Below are positions 35,274-44,802 of a DNA stretch of 64,000 nucleotides, one piece after another. Made by a program: the position numbers and the translations under genes. Below the pieces are notes generated by a model, which saw nothing but the letters and a program-made list of their open reading frames with translations, was not told the DNA's origin and made no database searches. Source of the stretch: Rhizomicrobium sp. (GTDB lineage Bacteria; Pseudomonadota; Alphaproteobacteria; Micropepsales; Micropepsaceae); contig JBBCGJ010000001.1 in NCBI GenBank assembly GCA_037200985.1, positions 3,758,756 to 3,822,755 of the forward strand, read 5' to 3'. Position 1 is the stretch's first letter. Every line of letters starts with the position of its first letter.

Positions 35274-36472
35274 GCCGACCGCCCGGCCGGGGCAAAGGTC
35301 ACGGGCATGGTCTGCGGGCCGGAGATGAAATTCGACGGCAGCCATTTCGGCGGCGCCGCAAGGCGGAAATCCTTCATCCGCGTCAACACCTCGGTCAGCA
35401 TCGCGTCGATTTCGATGCGCGCGATATGCTGGCCGAGACAGCCATGCGGCCCGGTGCCGAAGGCGATGTGCTCGTTGGGCGCGCGCGCGAGGTCGAGCCT
35501 GTCGGCAGCCGAGAACTTCTCCGGGTCGCGATTGGCCGCACCGAAATACATCACGACCTTGTCGCCTTCCTTGAGCCTGCGTCCCGCAAGCTCGACGTCC
35601 TGGGTAACGCGGCGGCGCATATAGATCACGGGGCTCGTCCAGCGCAGCAATTCCTCGCGCGCGCTGTGCAGGCGGCCGGGCAAGTCCGCCATCAGCCAGG
35701 CACGCTGATCCGGATGGTCGAGCAGCGCCAGCATGCCCGAGGACAGCAGGTTTCGCGTCGTGTCGCCGCCGGCGTCGATCAAAAGGATGAAGAACAGAAG
35801 GAACTCGATGTCGTCGAGTTTGCGGCCTTCGACCTCGGCCTGCAGAAGCTTGGTCGCGAGATCGTCCCTCGGTCGGGCGCGCTTTTCCTCGATCACCTTG
35901 CGACCATATTCGAACATCTTGAAAACGGCGACGGCGCCTTCCGGCGACGGCGAGCCGCCGGCGGAGGTGTGGATCGCCTCGGTCAGCTTGTAGAGTTCCC
36001 GACCGTCATCCAGCGGCAGGCCCATCAGCTCGGCAATGACATAGGACGGCATCTCGCCGGCGACGTCGCTCACGAAATCGCATTCGCCCCGCGCGATCAC
36101 GGCATCGACGATCTGTCGCGCGAGTTGCTGCATGCGAGGCGCGCGCCCGCCGGAGACGCCTTGCGTGAATTCCTGGCGGATGAGGCGGCGGAACGCCGTA
36201 TGCTGCGGCGGATCCATCATCAGCATCATCTTATAGGGGCCGAAGCTGTTTGCGCTCTCCGGACTGTCCTCGATCATCACGGTCGGCTCGGACGAGAACG
36301 CCCGGAAGTTGCGGTCGACATCGTAGACGTCGCGATAGCGTGTGATCGCCCAATAGCCGGGACCGTTCGGCTCCTGCTGGAAGTGCACCGGATCGTTGGC
36401 GCGCAGCCAGTCGTACTGCGTGTGCGGATGGCCGGCGGCGAAGCTGTCGGGGTTCCAGAGGTCGATGTTCAT
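35270..36472 (-). CDS. cytochrome P450
   Basis: A 400-residue soluble bacterial P450. The heme motif is FGTGPHGCLG with C345 as thiolate ligand. The I-helix has DAGGDTTRN for oxygen activation, the K-helix EELLR gives the ExxR pair, and RRVTQDVELAG and ANRDPEKF also fit. It would hydroxylate a hydrophobic substrate using ferredoxin or flavodoxin; no redox partner gene lies in the window. I use the ATG ending at 36472 (MNIDLWNPDSF); an in-frame start 12 codons upstream (36508) is possible. It is the first gene of an operon with the dienelactone hydrolase and is divergent from the acyl-CoA synthetase. Confidence 0.94.
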   Translation of the reverse strand: MNIDLWNPDSFAAGHPHTQYDWLRANDPVHFQQEPNGPGYWAITRYRDVYDVDRNFRAFSSEPTVMIEDSPESANSFGPYKMMLMMDPPQHTAFRRLIRQEFTQGVSGGRAPRMQQLARQIVDAVIARGECDFVSDVAGEMPSYVIAELMGLPLDDGRELYKLTEAIHTSAGGSPSPEGAVAVFKMFEYGRKVIEEKRARPRDDLATKLLQAEVEGRKLDDIEFLLFFILLIDAGGDTTRNLLSSGMLALLDHPDQRAWLMADLPGRLHSAREELLRWTSPVIYMRRRVTQDVELAGRRLKEGDKVVMYFGAANRDPEKFSAADRLDLARAPNEHIAFGTGPHGCLGQHIARIEIDAMLTEVLTRMKDFRLAAPPKWLPSNFISGPQTMPVTFAPAGRSA

Positions 36473-36732
36473 TTCGATCTCTCGATCGGGTGTATGGTCT
36501 GCCCGCAAACGATACTTATGATCCGCGTGCCCGCGCCGCGGACCGGACCATCAGGCTCGCGCCGCCGCTTCATTCCCGTTGCCAGCGCCATCGCGTTTTC
36601 TCCAGAACCTTTCGATTGTGCTGATATCGCGCGCCAATGCGCAATCGCATTGTTCGCCGCGCATTCCGACACTACATTGCCGCAAAAGGGCGTACGGACG
36701 ATGTTTCCGCTGCGTCATGCCGGGAGCTGCCT

Positions 36733-38331
36733 ATGCCATGGAATTTCGGTGACATTCTGGACGCCATCGAGCCGGTGCTGCCGCCCGAGGCCCCGGCCTT
36801 CGTGCATGGCGAGCGCCGCATCACTTGGGGCGAGACCTCCAAACGCACCAACAATCTGGCGCGGGCGCTGATCGCGCGCGGCGCCAGGCCGAAGGACAAG
36901 GTCGCCTTCTACATGCGCAACCGGCCGGAATATTGCGAGACGCTGGCGGCGTCGTTCAAGGCGCGGCTGACGCATGTGAACGTCAACTACCGCTACAAGC
37001 CGGACGAGGTGTTCTACATCTTCGACAATTCGGACGCGCAGACGGTGGTTTACGGCTCCGAGTTCCGCGACGTCGTTGCGGAAATCCGTCCGCGGCTGAG
37101 CAAAGTGCAAACCTTCGTCGAGGTCGGCGGCGCGCCGTCCGACTTCGCGTCGGACTACGAGACGCTCGCGGGTGAAGGCGACGGCTCGCCGCTCGGAATC
37201 GAACGCTCGCCGCGGGACGAGTTCTTCATCTACACCGGCGGCACCACCGGCATGCCCAAGGGCGTCATCTGGGCGCATGACGATCTGCGGGAGACCTCGC
37301 TGATCGCGCTGCGCAAGCTGGGACCGGTGCCGGAAAATCTCGAACAGGTCGTCTCGGCCATCAAGCTGATGGGCCCGGGCAACCGGCTGTTGCCGGCCTG
37401 TCCCTTGATGCACGGCACGGGCCTGCTGATGGCGCTCTCGACCATCTTGAGCGGCGGCTGCATCGTCACGACGGCGCATCCTTCGTTCAACGCGCACGAG
37501 ATGTGGGACGCGGTGCAAAAGAACAAGGCGATGACGCTCGTCATCGTCGGCGATGCGTTCGCCAAGCCGATGCTGGCGGCGCTCGACGAAGCGCCCGGGC
37601 GCTACGATACGTCGAGCGTCGTGAATATCGTATCCTCCGGCGTGATGTGGTCGCGCGAGGTCAAGAAGGCGCTGCTCGCGCACATGCCACAGGCGATCAT
37701 GGTCGACAGTTTCGGCTCCTCGGAAGCGGTGGGCTTCGGCACGTCCATGATGACGGCGGCCGGGGAGGTGGCGACCGCGAAATTCCAGATCGGCGACCGC
37801 TGCAAGGTGTTCGACGCGGAGGATCGTCCGGTCGAGCCGGGCTCGGGCGTGCCGGGCATCATCGCGATGCCGCAGCCGATCCCGCTCGGCTACTACAAGG
37901 ATGCGAAGAAGACGGCCGAGACCTTCAAGACCATCGCGGGTGTGCGCTACTCGATGCCGGGCGATTGGTGCGTGGTGGAGGCGGATGGGACGCTGACGCT
38001 GCTGGGCCGCGGCAGCGTATGCATCAATACCGCCGGCGAGAAGGTCTATCCCGAGGAAGTCGAGGAGACGCTGAAGCTGCATCCGTCGGTCGAGGATGCG
38101 CTGGTGGTCGGCGTGCCGGACGACAAATGGGGCCAGGCCGTGACGGCCGTGGTGGTGGCGAGCGGCGAGATCGACGAGGAAGACCTGCGCGTCCATGTGC
38201 GCGAGCGGCTCGCCGGATACAAGACGCCCAAGCGCGTGTTGGTGGCCGGCGTGCCCTTGCGCGCGTCGAACGGCAAGGCGGATTACAAGAGCGCACTGGA
38301 ATTCGCGAAGCGCGAACTCGGCATCGTCTAG
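36733..38331 (+). CDS. AMP-dependent acyl-CoA synthetase
   Basis: A 532-residue ANL-superfamily ligase. The P-loop motif is YTGGTTGMPKGVIW. SFGSSEAVGFG and the GRGSVCINTAGEKVYPEEVE hinge follow. The C-terminal catalytic Lys is in SNGKADYK. It activates a carboxylic acid to its CoA thioester through an adenylate. The Trp after the P-loop and the neighbours suggest a steroid, terpenoid or aromatic acid rather than a common fatty acid, but that is inference. The start is the ATG at 36733. It is divergent from the P450 operon, so both may respond to one regulator acting in the 260-bp gap. Confidence 0.92.
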   Translation: MPWNFGDILDAIEPVLPPEAPAFVHGERRITWGETSKRTNNLARALIARGARPKDKVAFYMRNRPEYCETLAASFKARLTHVNVNYRYKPDEVFYIFDNSDAQTVVYGSEFRDVVAEIRPRLSKVQTFVEVGGAPSDFASDYETLAGEGDGSPLGIERSPRDEFFIYTGGTTGMPKGVIWAHDDLRETSLIALRKLGPVPENLEQVVSAIKLMGPGNRLLPACPLMHGTGLLMALSTILSGGCIVTTAHPSFNAHEMWDAVQKNKAMTLVIVGDAFAKPMLAALDEAPGRYDTSSVVNIVSSGVMWSREVKKALLAHMPQAIMVDSFGSSEAVGFGTSMMTAAGEVATAKFQIGDRCKVFDAEDRPVEPGSGVPGIIAMPQPIPLGYYKDAKKTAETFKTIAGVRYSMPGDWCVVEADGTLTLLGRGSVCINTAGEKVYPEEVEETLKLHPSVEDALVVGVPDDKWGQAVTAVVVASGEIDEEDLRVHVRERLAGYKTPKRVLVAGVPLRASNGKADYKSALEFAKRELGIV

Positions 38332-38333
38332 CG

Positions 38334-38365
38334 GAAAAAGAAAGACCGGGCGCTGGGCCCGGTCT
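38334..38365 (-). terminator. intrinsic terminator of the DNA ligase operon (minus strand)
   Basis: A perfect 9-bp stem (AGACCGGGC at 38343-38351, GCCCGGTCT at 38357-38365). On the minus strand it is followed by TTTCTTTTTCC. It lies about 135 bp after the ligase stop and three bases after the convergent acyl-CoA synthetase, whose own strand lacks a T-run. Confidence 0.75.
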
Positions 38366-38500
38366 GGCCAAATCCGGCAGGCGCGGTCTTATTGGTAGGT
38401 GGCCGATGTCGTGTGGCCGTATGGAAAAAGCCCCGTTGGGCGCACCAGACGCTCAATACGCGAACCATGCAAGGCGCGCCGGGCGAACTAGATAGCGAAC

Positions 38501-40108
38501 CTAGCTTTCGAGCATCTTCTCCAAAGTCGGCAATTCGTCGGCCTCGCGCGCGGGCTTGTCCCAGCGAATGCGGTTGATGCGGGGGAAGCGCATGGCGACG
38601 CCCGATTTGTGACGCGTCGAGCGCTGCAGTCCCTCGAACGCGACCTCGAGCACCAGGCCGAAATCCTTGTCGGCGCGGACGCTGCGGACGGGCCCGAAAC
38701 GTTCGACCGTGTTGTCGCGGACGAATTTGTCGATCTGTTTCAGCTCGTCGTCTGTGAAGCCAAAATAGGCTTTGCCGACCGGCGTCAGCGACCGCGTGCC
38801 GTTCGAATCCTCGCGCCACACCCCGAATGTGTAGTCGGAATAGAAGCTGGAGCGCTTGCCGTGGCCGCGCTGGGCATACATCAGCACGGCGTCGATCAGA
38901 TGCGGGTCGCGCTTCCACTTGAACCAGGGGCCTTTCGGCCGGCCGGCTTCGTAGATCGAATCCCAGCGCTTGAGCATAAGGCCTTCGGCGACCTTCGCGT
39001 CGCCCTCGGGCGGGTCGGCGCGCAAGGCCGCGAGTTCGGCCCAGCTTGCGAAGGGCTGCAGGGACGACAGATCGATGCGCGCGGATTTGAGACGCGCGAC
39101 GAAGGCCTCGAGCCGCTTGCGGCGTTCGGCGAAGGGCAGAGCACGGATATCGTCCGTACCGTCGAGCAACAGATCGTAGGCACGGATGCCTGCCGGGAAT
39201 TTGGCGATGGTCTTCGGATCGGGGTTCTTGCGGTTCAGCCGCTGCTGCAGATCGCCGAAGCTGTCGATACGGCCGTCGCGCATGACGAGCAACTCACCGT
39301 CGATCACGCCTTCGAAGTTCAACGCGGCCATCACATCGGGAAAGGCGTGGCCGATATCGTCGCCGGTTCGAGAGTAGAGCCGCTTCTCGCCGCGCTCGGA
39401 CGCCGCCTGGACGCGGATGCCGTCCCATTTCCACTCGGCGGCATAGTCCTTGGCATCGTAGCGCGAGAAATCCGTCGCCTCATCGATCGCCTGCGCCAGC
39501 ATCACGGGGCGGAAACGGGCCGGCGCGTCGGGTGAAGGCTTGTCGCTGCGCTTTTCCAGCCAGGCGAAGAGGTCCTCGTAAGGCGGGCGCTGGCTGTGCC
39601 AGACTTCCTCGATCTCCGCGACATCGATGTCGCCCAGATCGGCGAGCGCCTGCTTGGCGAGGCGGGCGGACACGCCGACGCGCAGGCCGCCGGTCAGCAA
39701 TTTGAGCAGGGCCCAGCGCCCGTCGGCGTCGAGCGCGTCCAGCCAGTCCTCCAGAAGGCGCTGCACCTCGGCGCGGCCGGCGCTGCGCAGCGCGTCTACG
39801 ACTTCGGGCAGTTCGGGCTCGCGGTTGGCCCCGGGCTTCGCGGGCCAGATCAGCGCCACCGTCTCGGCAAGATCGCCGACGAAATCGTAGGAGAGGGCGA
39901 AAAGCTGCGGATCGACGCGCGCTTCCACGGCCTTGCGGATGAAGGCGGGCTTGGCCGCATCGAAGGCGAGCACGCCCGTCAGCGCCGCGAGCGCCCAGCC
40001 GCGTTCCGGATCGGGCGCGGCGCGCAGATAGTCGTGCACCAGCGTCAGCTTGGTGTTGCGCGACGGCGTGAAGGCGAGGCTGTCGAGCAGGCGGGCGAAG
40101 GCGCGCAT
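38501..40108 (-). CDS. ATP-dependent DNA ligase (LigB/LigC type)
   Basis: A 535-residue ligase with an N-terminal ligase domain (DPERGWALAALTGVLAFDAA, LLKLLTGGLRVGVSARL). The nucleotidyltransferase core has catalytic K227 in EWKWDGIRVQ and GVIDGELLV, AYDLL and EGLMLKR motifs. An OB-fold C-domain ends it. This is the type found beside a metallo-beta-lactamase exonuclease and often a Lhr-like helicase, thought to act in DNA damage response. The NAD-dependent LigA does replication. It overlaps the exonuclease gene by one base (TGATG), so they are coupled. Confidence 0.94.
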   Translation of the reverse strand: MRAFARLLDSLAFTPSRNTKLTLVHDYLRAAPDPERGWALAALTGVLAFDAAKPAFIRKAVEARVDPQLFALSYDFVGDLAETVALIWPAKPGANREPELPEVVDALRSAGRAEVQRLLEDWLDALDADGRWALLKLLTGGLRVGVSARLAKQALADLGDIDVAEIEEVWHSQRPPYEDLFAWLEKRSDKPSPDAPARFRPVMLAQAIDEATDFSRYDAKDYAAEWKWDGIRVQAASERGEKRLYSRTGDDIGHAFPDVMAALNFEGVIDGELLVMRDGRIDSFGDLQQRLNRKNPDPKTIAKFPAGIRAYDLLLDGTDDIRALPFAERRKRLEAFVARLKSARIDLSSLQPFASWAELAALRADPPEGDAKVAEGLMLKRWDSIYEAGRPKGPWFKWKRDPHLIDAVLMYAQRGHGKRSSFYSDYTFGVWREDSNGTRSLTPVGKAYFGFTDDELKQIDKFVRDNTVERFGPVRSVRADKDFGLVLEVAFEGLQRSTRHKSGVAMRFPRINRIRWDKPAREADELPTLEKMLES

Positions 40109-41121
40109 CAGTCCTCGCCCTCGTCATCGTCATAGCCCATCAGCGACAGCGCACGCGCCTTGCGGCCGTTCAGTTCGGCCCAGCGCAGCAGCGCTTCCTC
40201 CGCGCCATGGGTGACCCAGAGCTCATCGGGTGCGAGTTCGCTCGCGGTGAGCGTGAGTTCGTCCCAGTCGGCGTGATCGGACAGGATCAGCGGCAGCTCG
40301 ACGCCGCCCTGGCGCGCGCGGGCGCGCACCCGCATCCAGCCCGACGCGAAGCACACCACCGGATCGGCAAAGCGCCGCGACCAGCGGTCTTGCGTGGCGG
40401 AAGGCGGCGCAACGACAATGGCGCCGGCGAAATCCTGCTTCTTGCCGACGGTGGCCGGACTGAGCGGTCCGAGATCGACGCCGAAGGATTCATAGAGCGC
40501 GTTGATCTTCTCCAGCGCGCCATGGACGAAGATCGTCTTGTCGTATCCGGCTTCGCGCAACAGGCAGATCAGGCGCTGGGCCTTGCCCAGGGCATAGGCC
40601 CCGACCAGATGCGTGCGTTCGGGAAACTGCGCGACGGATTTCAGCAGCTTGGCGATCTCGTCGGTATCGGGCGGATGGCGGAAGACCGGCAGGCCGAAGG
40701 TGGCTTCCGAAATGAATACGTCGCACGCGACCGGCTCGAAGGAGGGGCAGGTCGGATCGCGGCGCCGCTTGTAGTCGCCGGAGACGACCATGGTCTTCCC
40801 GTTCCAGCGCAGCACCGCCTGCGCCGAGCCGAGCACATGGCCGGCCGGGACGAGGCTGACCGAAACGCCATTGATGTCCACGCCGTCGCGATAGGCGAGG
40901 GTTTGGGTCGCGGCCGCATAGTCCTCCCCATAGCGCGCCTCCATGACGGCGAGCGTCTCGCGTGTCGCGAGCACCTTGCCGTGACCGGCGCGGGCATGGT
41001 CGGCGTGACCATGGGTGATCACGGCGCGATCCACCGGGCGGGTGGGATCGACATAGAAATCGCCCGGCGGGCAATAAAGCCCGGCCGGGGTGGGTTTGAG
41101 GAAGTCTTCGTACCGCGCCAT
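40108..41121 (-). CDS. ligase-associated DNA exonuclease (metallo-beta-lactamase fold)
   Basis: A 337-residue metallo-beta-lactamase/beta-CASP protein. It has ITHGHADHARAG (the HxHxDH zinc motif), PAGHVLGSAQAVLRW, VVSGDYKRRRDP, SEATFGLPVF and LSDHADWDEL. The family is annotated as the exonuclease partner of the DNA ligase and is likely to process DNA ends, resembling SNM1-type nucleases. Its stop overlaps the ligase ATG (TGATG). The usual third partner, a ligase-associated DEAH helicase, is absent from this neighbourhood. The start is the ATG ending at 41121. Confidence 0.93.
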   Translation of the reverse strand: MARYEDFLKPTPAGLYCPPGDFYVDPTRPVDRAVITHGHADHARAGHGKVLATRETLAVMEARYGEDYAAATQTLAYRDGVDINGVSVSLVPAGHVLGSAQAVLRWNGKTMVVSGDYKRRRDPTCPSFEPVACDVFISEATFGLPVFRHPPDTDEIAKLLKSVAQFPERTHLVGAYALGKAQRLICLLREAGYDKTIFVHGALEKINALYESFGVDLGPLSPATVGKKQDFAGAIVVAPPSATQDRWSRRFADPVVCFASGWMRVRARARQGGVELPLILSDHADWDELTLTASELAPDELWVTHGAEEALLRWAELNGRKARALSLMGYDDDEGED

Positions 41122-41165
41122 GCGGGAAGTTTAACGCGGCACGTCCCAAATCGTCATGGTCGTCC

Positions 41166-41960
41166 CTATGCCCCCGTCCTTTCCTTGAAGAACGCGATCA
41201 CACGCTGCTCGGCCCTCTTGGTCGGACCCTCCGGGTCGTCGTCGCGCAGGTTGATCGTCAGCACCGAATGCGCCGCCATTGGGCCGGGGGCGGCGTCCTT
41301 GGGATCGAGCTCGATGGCCTCGAACTTGTCGCCGAAGGTCTTCTTATAAGTCTCGAAGCGCTCCGGCTTGACGAAGGGGTCGCCGTGGAAGCGCAGGCCG
41401 ATCATCGAAAGATTCTCGTCGGCGAAGCGGCGCTTGGCGCAGGCTACTTCGTCCGGCGACACGCCCATTGCCGCCTCGCGCCGCTTGTTGCCGAAGCCAA
41501 GCGGCAGCGAGGGCTGCGACAGCACCGGCGCGACCACCGACGGCTCGGTCATCATCGCGAGGGCGAAGTTCCCCGTGAAGCACATGCCGACCGCGCCGAC
41601 ACCCTTGCCGCCGCATTCGCCATGGGCCTTGCGCGCCAGCGCCCGCAGCCAGTCGACGATCGGGCTCGATTTGTCGGTCGCCCATACGCTGAACTCGCGG
41701 CTGATGCAGATGCCCTTGAACATCTGGCCCAGACCGTAGAGCGGCGTGGGCGCGCGGCCGGGATGGCCGAACAGGCTCGGCAGATACGCCGTCATGCCGG
41801 CCTCCGCGACATGACTGGCGAAGCGCACCACCAGGGGGTGCATGTTCGGCATCTCGTGGATCACGATGACGGCGGGCCCGTTGCCGCGACGGTATACCGG
41901 GCGTGTCCAGCGTCCGTCGCTGAAATCGAACGGCGTATAGTCCTTCAGAACATCGTTCAC
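41166..41960 (-). CDS. dienelactone hydrolase-family protein with Cys nucleophile
   Basis: A 264-residue alpha/beta hydrolase of the classical DLH type: PAVIVIHEMPNMHP near the N-terminus, GAVGMCFTGNFALAMM with a Cys at the nucleophile elbow, and a late His in MAAHSVLT. It would hydrolyse a lactone, possibly a dienelactone from chloro- or hydroxy-aromatic breakdown. The start is probably the GTG at 41960 (or the adjacent GTG at 41963), since a run of six G lies just upstream. Initiation further upstream would run into the divergent deacetylase gene. Its position beside DNA repair and glycan genes gives no clear context. Confidence 0.85.
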   Translation of the reverse strand: MNDVLKDYTPFDFSDGRWTRPVYRRGNGPAVIVIHEMPNMHPLVVRFASHVAEAGMTAYLPSLFGHPGRAPTPLYGLGQMFKGICISREFSVWATDKSSPIVDWLRALARKAHGECGGKGVGAVGMCFTGNFALAMMTEPSVVAPVLSQPSLPLGFGNKRREAAMGVSPDEVACAKRRFADENLSMIGLRFHGDPFVKPERFETYKKTFGDKFEAIELDPKDAAPGPMAAHSVLTINLRDDDPEGPTKRAEQRVIAFFKERTGA

Positions 41961-42054
41961 CACTGTCCCCCCGATAGTCCTGGCGCGCACCTTAGCGTTA
42001 AGAACCGGTAAGCGCATTAATTCCGGCGTAAGGCTTGCACGCCATGATTGGCGC

Positions 42055-43077
42055 ATGAGCCGTTTTGGACAGATCGCGCGTGGGCTCGGCCGGTTCATTC
42101 CGGCCGATGCGGTGCGCGCGCTCGGCCGGCCGGCCGCGGTGTTCTTCCATGGCGTCGAGCACGCGACGATCGATCCGCGGCTTCAGGAAAATCATCACGA
42201 GACGGCCGAATTCACGGCGATCGCCCGCCGGCTGAAGGCTGATTTCGACGTCCTGCCCCTTACGGCACTGACCGACGTATTGAACCAGCCCGACCGCCAT
42301 CCGCGCGCCCTCTTCCTGATGTCGGATGACGGCTACGCCAACACCCTGACGGTCGCGGCCGATATTCTCCAAGATATGGGCCTGCCCTGGACGCTGTTCG
42401 CCAGCACCCATCACATAGACACCGGCGCGCGCAATCCGATTTTCCTGGCCCGGCTCTTCGCCTTCAAGGCGCCGGCCGGCAGCTATGCGATCCCGCACCT
42501 GCCGCGGCCGCTCGTGCTCGGCGATGAGCGGGGCGCCGTCGCGGATCGCATCGTCTGGCAGCTCCGCGCCTTGGATATGGCGAGCGCCCAGCAGGCGGTC
42601 GATGCGATGACCGCGCAATTCGAGCCCAAGGTCCTCGAGGGATTGCTGGCGACGTTCGACTCCGAGCGGTTTCTGACCTGGGACCAGGTCCGCGAGCTCA
42701 AGCGCCGCGGCGTCGGGATCGGAGCGCACGCGCATCGTCACTGGCCGATGAACGCATTCCAGACGCCATCGATGCTGCGCGAGCAGGCGACGCGTTCCCG
42801 GGCGCGCATCGAGGCCGAGGTCGGTCCCTGCCGCCACTTCTCCTATCCCTTTGGAAACAAGGGAGATATTTCCAAGACGGCGTGGCATTCGGTGCGCGAC
42901 GCCGGCTATGACCATGCCTTCACGACCCTCGCCGGCACGCTCGACGCCCGGGCCAATCCCTTCCTTCTGCCGCGTTTCGGTATCGAGGCGCGGGCCCCGC
43001 ACCTGACGGCGCAGATATCCTTGCTGCGTGCCGGAAATCCCCGCGTCGCACGCTGGCAGCAGGAGCTGGCCGGCTAG
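42055..43077 (+). CDS. polysaccharide deacetylase (NodB-like), holdfast/EPS type
   Basis: A 340-residue CE4 protein. LFLMSDDGYANTL corresponds to the metal-binding Asp motif, GVGIGAHAHRHW to the His-x3-His motif, and HFSYPFGNKGD to the Arg/Pro region of the fold. It has no obvious signal peptide and should act in the cytoplasm or on the membrane face. It probably removes acetyl groups from GlcNAc units of the glycan made by the genes that follow, like HfsH in Caulobacter, although the match is by type, not sequence. The start is the ATG at 42055. It opens the exopolysaccharide cluster. Confidence 0.87.
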   Translation: MSRFGQIARGLGRFIPADAVRALGRPAAVFFHGVEHATIDPRLQENHHETAEFTAIARRLKADFDVLPLTALTDVLNQPDRHPRALFLMSDDGYANTLTVAADILQDMGLPWTLFASTHHIDTGARNPIFLARLFAFKAPAGSYAIPHLPRPLVLGDERGAVADRIVWQLRALDMASAQQAVDAMTAQFEPKVLEGLLATFDSERFLTWDQVRELKRRGVGIGAHAHRHWPMNAFQTPSMLREQATRSRARIEAEVGPCRHFSYPFGNKGDISKTAWHSVRDAGYDHAFTTLAGTLDARANPFLLPRFGIEARAPHLTAQISLLRAGNPRVARWQQELAG

Positions 43078-43231
43078 TCTCCATGCGGGACGCCATCCGT
43101 TCCTGGCGTCCCAGCCTTAACCGGTCTTAAGCCTGGACGGCACATTTGTGTGCCGGTTTGAGACAAACCGCTGGCCGGGTCCCTGGCGCGGCCGATGCAG
43201 CCCTCCATTCGGACGCAAATGAGGGCCGGCC

Positions 43232-43978
43232 GTGAGCCTGCAGCAGCAATTCGCCGAAGATCTGACCGCCGCGCATTCCGCCGCCGACGTGCTGTGGGTC
43301 GCCTCGAACGACATCGCCTCCGCCTTCGGGCTTTCGTCCGACGCGATGTGGCGCACCCCCGCCAACGGCAATACGTGCCCGACGGCGCTGCAGCCCGTCC
43401 TCAAACGGCTGCTCGATCTTGCCGTCGCGCTTTTTCTTCTCGTCCTCTGCGCGCCGCTTTTCGCGATGCTGGCGGCGATCGTGCGGCTGGATACAGGCGG
43501 TCCGATCCTTTTCCGCCAGACACGGCTGGGCCAGGGCGGCAAGCCCTTCGACATTTTCAAGTTCCGCACGATGACCGTGATGGAGAATGGCGACACGGTC
43601 GTCCAGGCGAAGCAGGACGACGTTCGCGTCACGCGCAGCGGCAAGTGGTTGCGCGCGACGAGCCTCGACGAGCTGCCCCAGCTGCTCAACGTCATCGCGG
43701 GGGACATGTCGCTGGTGGGCCCGCGCCCCCATGCCCGCGCCCATGACCTGCACTATGCCGGATTGATCGCGAACTACACGCTGCGCCAGGACGTCAAGCC
43801 GGGCATCACCGGCTGGGCCCAGATCAACGGGCATCGCGGCGAAACGCCGACGGTGGGGACGATGCGCTCGCGGGTCGACCTCGACATATTCTATGCCCGC
43901 AATGCGAGCCTGGCGCTCGATCTGTTGATCCTGGCGCGCACGCCCCTGGCGGTGCTGTCGGCGAGGAATGCACACTGA
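43232..43978 (+). CDS. initiating sugar transferase (polyisoprenyl-phosphate hexose-1-phosphate transferase)
   Basis: A 248-residue bacterial sugar transferase with one membrane hairpin (about 57-82, LLDLAVALFLLVLCAPLFAM). The catalytic domain has FKFRTMTVM, SLDELPQLLNV, MSLVGPRPHARAHD and GITGWAQINGHRG. It attaches the first sugar-phosphate to undecaprenyl phosphate and so starts each glycan repeat. It is of the short (PglC/HfsE-like) type without the large N-terminal membrane region of WcaJ. The start is GTG at 43232, preceded by GAGGGCCGG. Its stop overlaps the next gene's ATG by one base (TGATG), so the two are coupled. Confidence 0.92.
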   Translation: MSLQQQFAEDLTAAHSAADVLWVASNDIASAFGLSSDAMWRTPANGNTCPTALQPVLKRLLDLAVALFLLVLCAPLFAMLAAIVRLDTGGPILFRQTRLGQGGKPFDIFKFRTMTVMENGDTVVQAKQDDVRVTRSGKWLRATSLDELPQLLNVIAGDMSLVGPRPHARAHDLHYAGLIANYTLRQDVKPGITGWAQINGHRGETPTVGTMRSRVDLDIFYARNASLALDLLILARTPLAVLSARNAH

Positions 43979-44802
43979 TGAGCGTTGCACTCAGAACCCA
44001 GGTCAAGGTCTTGGTCGAGCGCCGCGCGATCCCGCGCCCCGCCAATGACGACCACTATGTCGAAGCGGTCATCGGCGGTATCAAGACGGCGTGCGTCACG
44101 CGCGCGCAGCTCGCCAACCTCATGGTCAACGATTGCTTCTCGGCGCGCCGCACCAAGCGGGCGCCGAAGCTCGTCTTCGCCTCCAACGGCCATGCCATCG
44201 CGCTGGTCGCCACGGACGCGAAATTCCGCAAGACGTTCCAGGCCGCCGACATCGTGCATGCCGACGGTCAGCCGGTGGTGATCGCCTCGCGCCTGTTCGC
44301 GAGCGCACATGTGCCGGAGCGCAGCGCCACCACCGACTTCATCCACGATGCGGCGAAGACGGCCGCGGCGCATGGGCTCAAGGTCTTCCTGCTCGGGGCG
44401 ACCGAGACCGTTAATGCGCACTGCGCCGACATCCTGCGCTTCAGCTATCCCGATCTCGAGATCGTGGGCCGCCGCAACGGCTATTTCCGCCGCGACGAAG
44501 AAGCGGCGATCTGCGAGGCGATCAACCGGTCCGGCGCCGATATCGTGTTCGTGGGCCTGGGTGTTCCGCTGGAATACGATTTCTGCGTGCGCAACAAGGA
44601 TCGCCTGCGCGCCGGCTGGGTCGTGACCTGCGGCGGCTGCTACAACTTCGTCACCGGCGACTACACGCGCGCGCCGCAATGGATGCAGAAATCTTCGCTC
44701 GAATGGCTTTATCGCCTCGCGCGCGAACCCAAGCGCCTGTTCTGGCGCTACGCCGTGACCAATACGCTGGCGCTGTTCCTCATGCTGACGCGCACGGCGT
44801 AA
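43978..44802 (+). CDS. WecG/TagA/CpsF-family glycosyltransferase
   Basis: A 274-residue GT26 enzyme. It carries HADGQPVVIASRL, GLKVFLLGATETV, IVFVGLGVPLEYDFCVRN and the C-terminal RAPQWMQKSSLEWLYRLARE, all typical of the family. Such enzymes add a ManNAc- or related sugar as the second residue on the lipid carrier; the holdfast protein HfsJ belongs here. The ATG at 43978 overlaps the sugar transferase stop, so priming and first extension are made together. A 212-bp gap with a possible promoter separates it from the flippase gene. Confidence 0.92.
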   Translation: MSVALRTQVKVLVERRAIPRPANDDHYVEAVIGGIKTACVTRAQLANLMVNDCFSARRTKRAPKLVFASNGHAIALVATDAKFRKTFQAADIVHADGQPVVIASRLFASAHVPERSATTDFIHDAAKTAAAHGLKVFLLGATETVNAHCADILRFSYPDLEIVGRRNGYFRRDEEAAICEAINRSGADIVFVGLGVPLEYDFCVRNKDRLRAGWVVTCGGCYNFVTGDYTRAPQWMQKSSLEWLYRLAREPKRLFWRYAVTNTLALFLMLTRTA

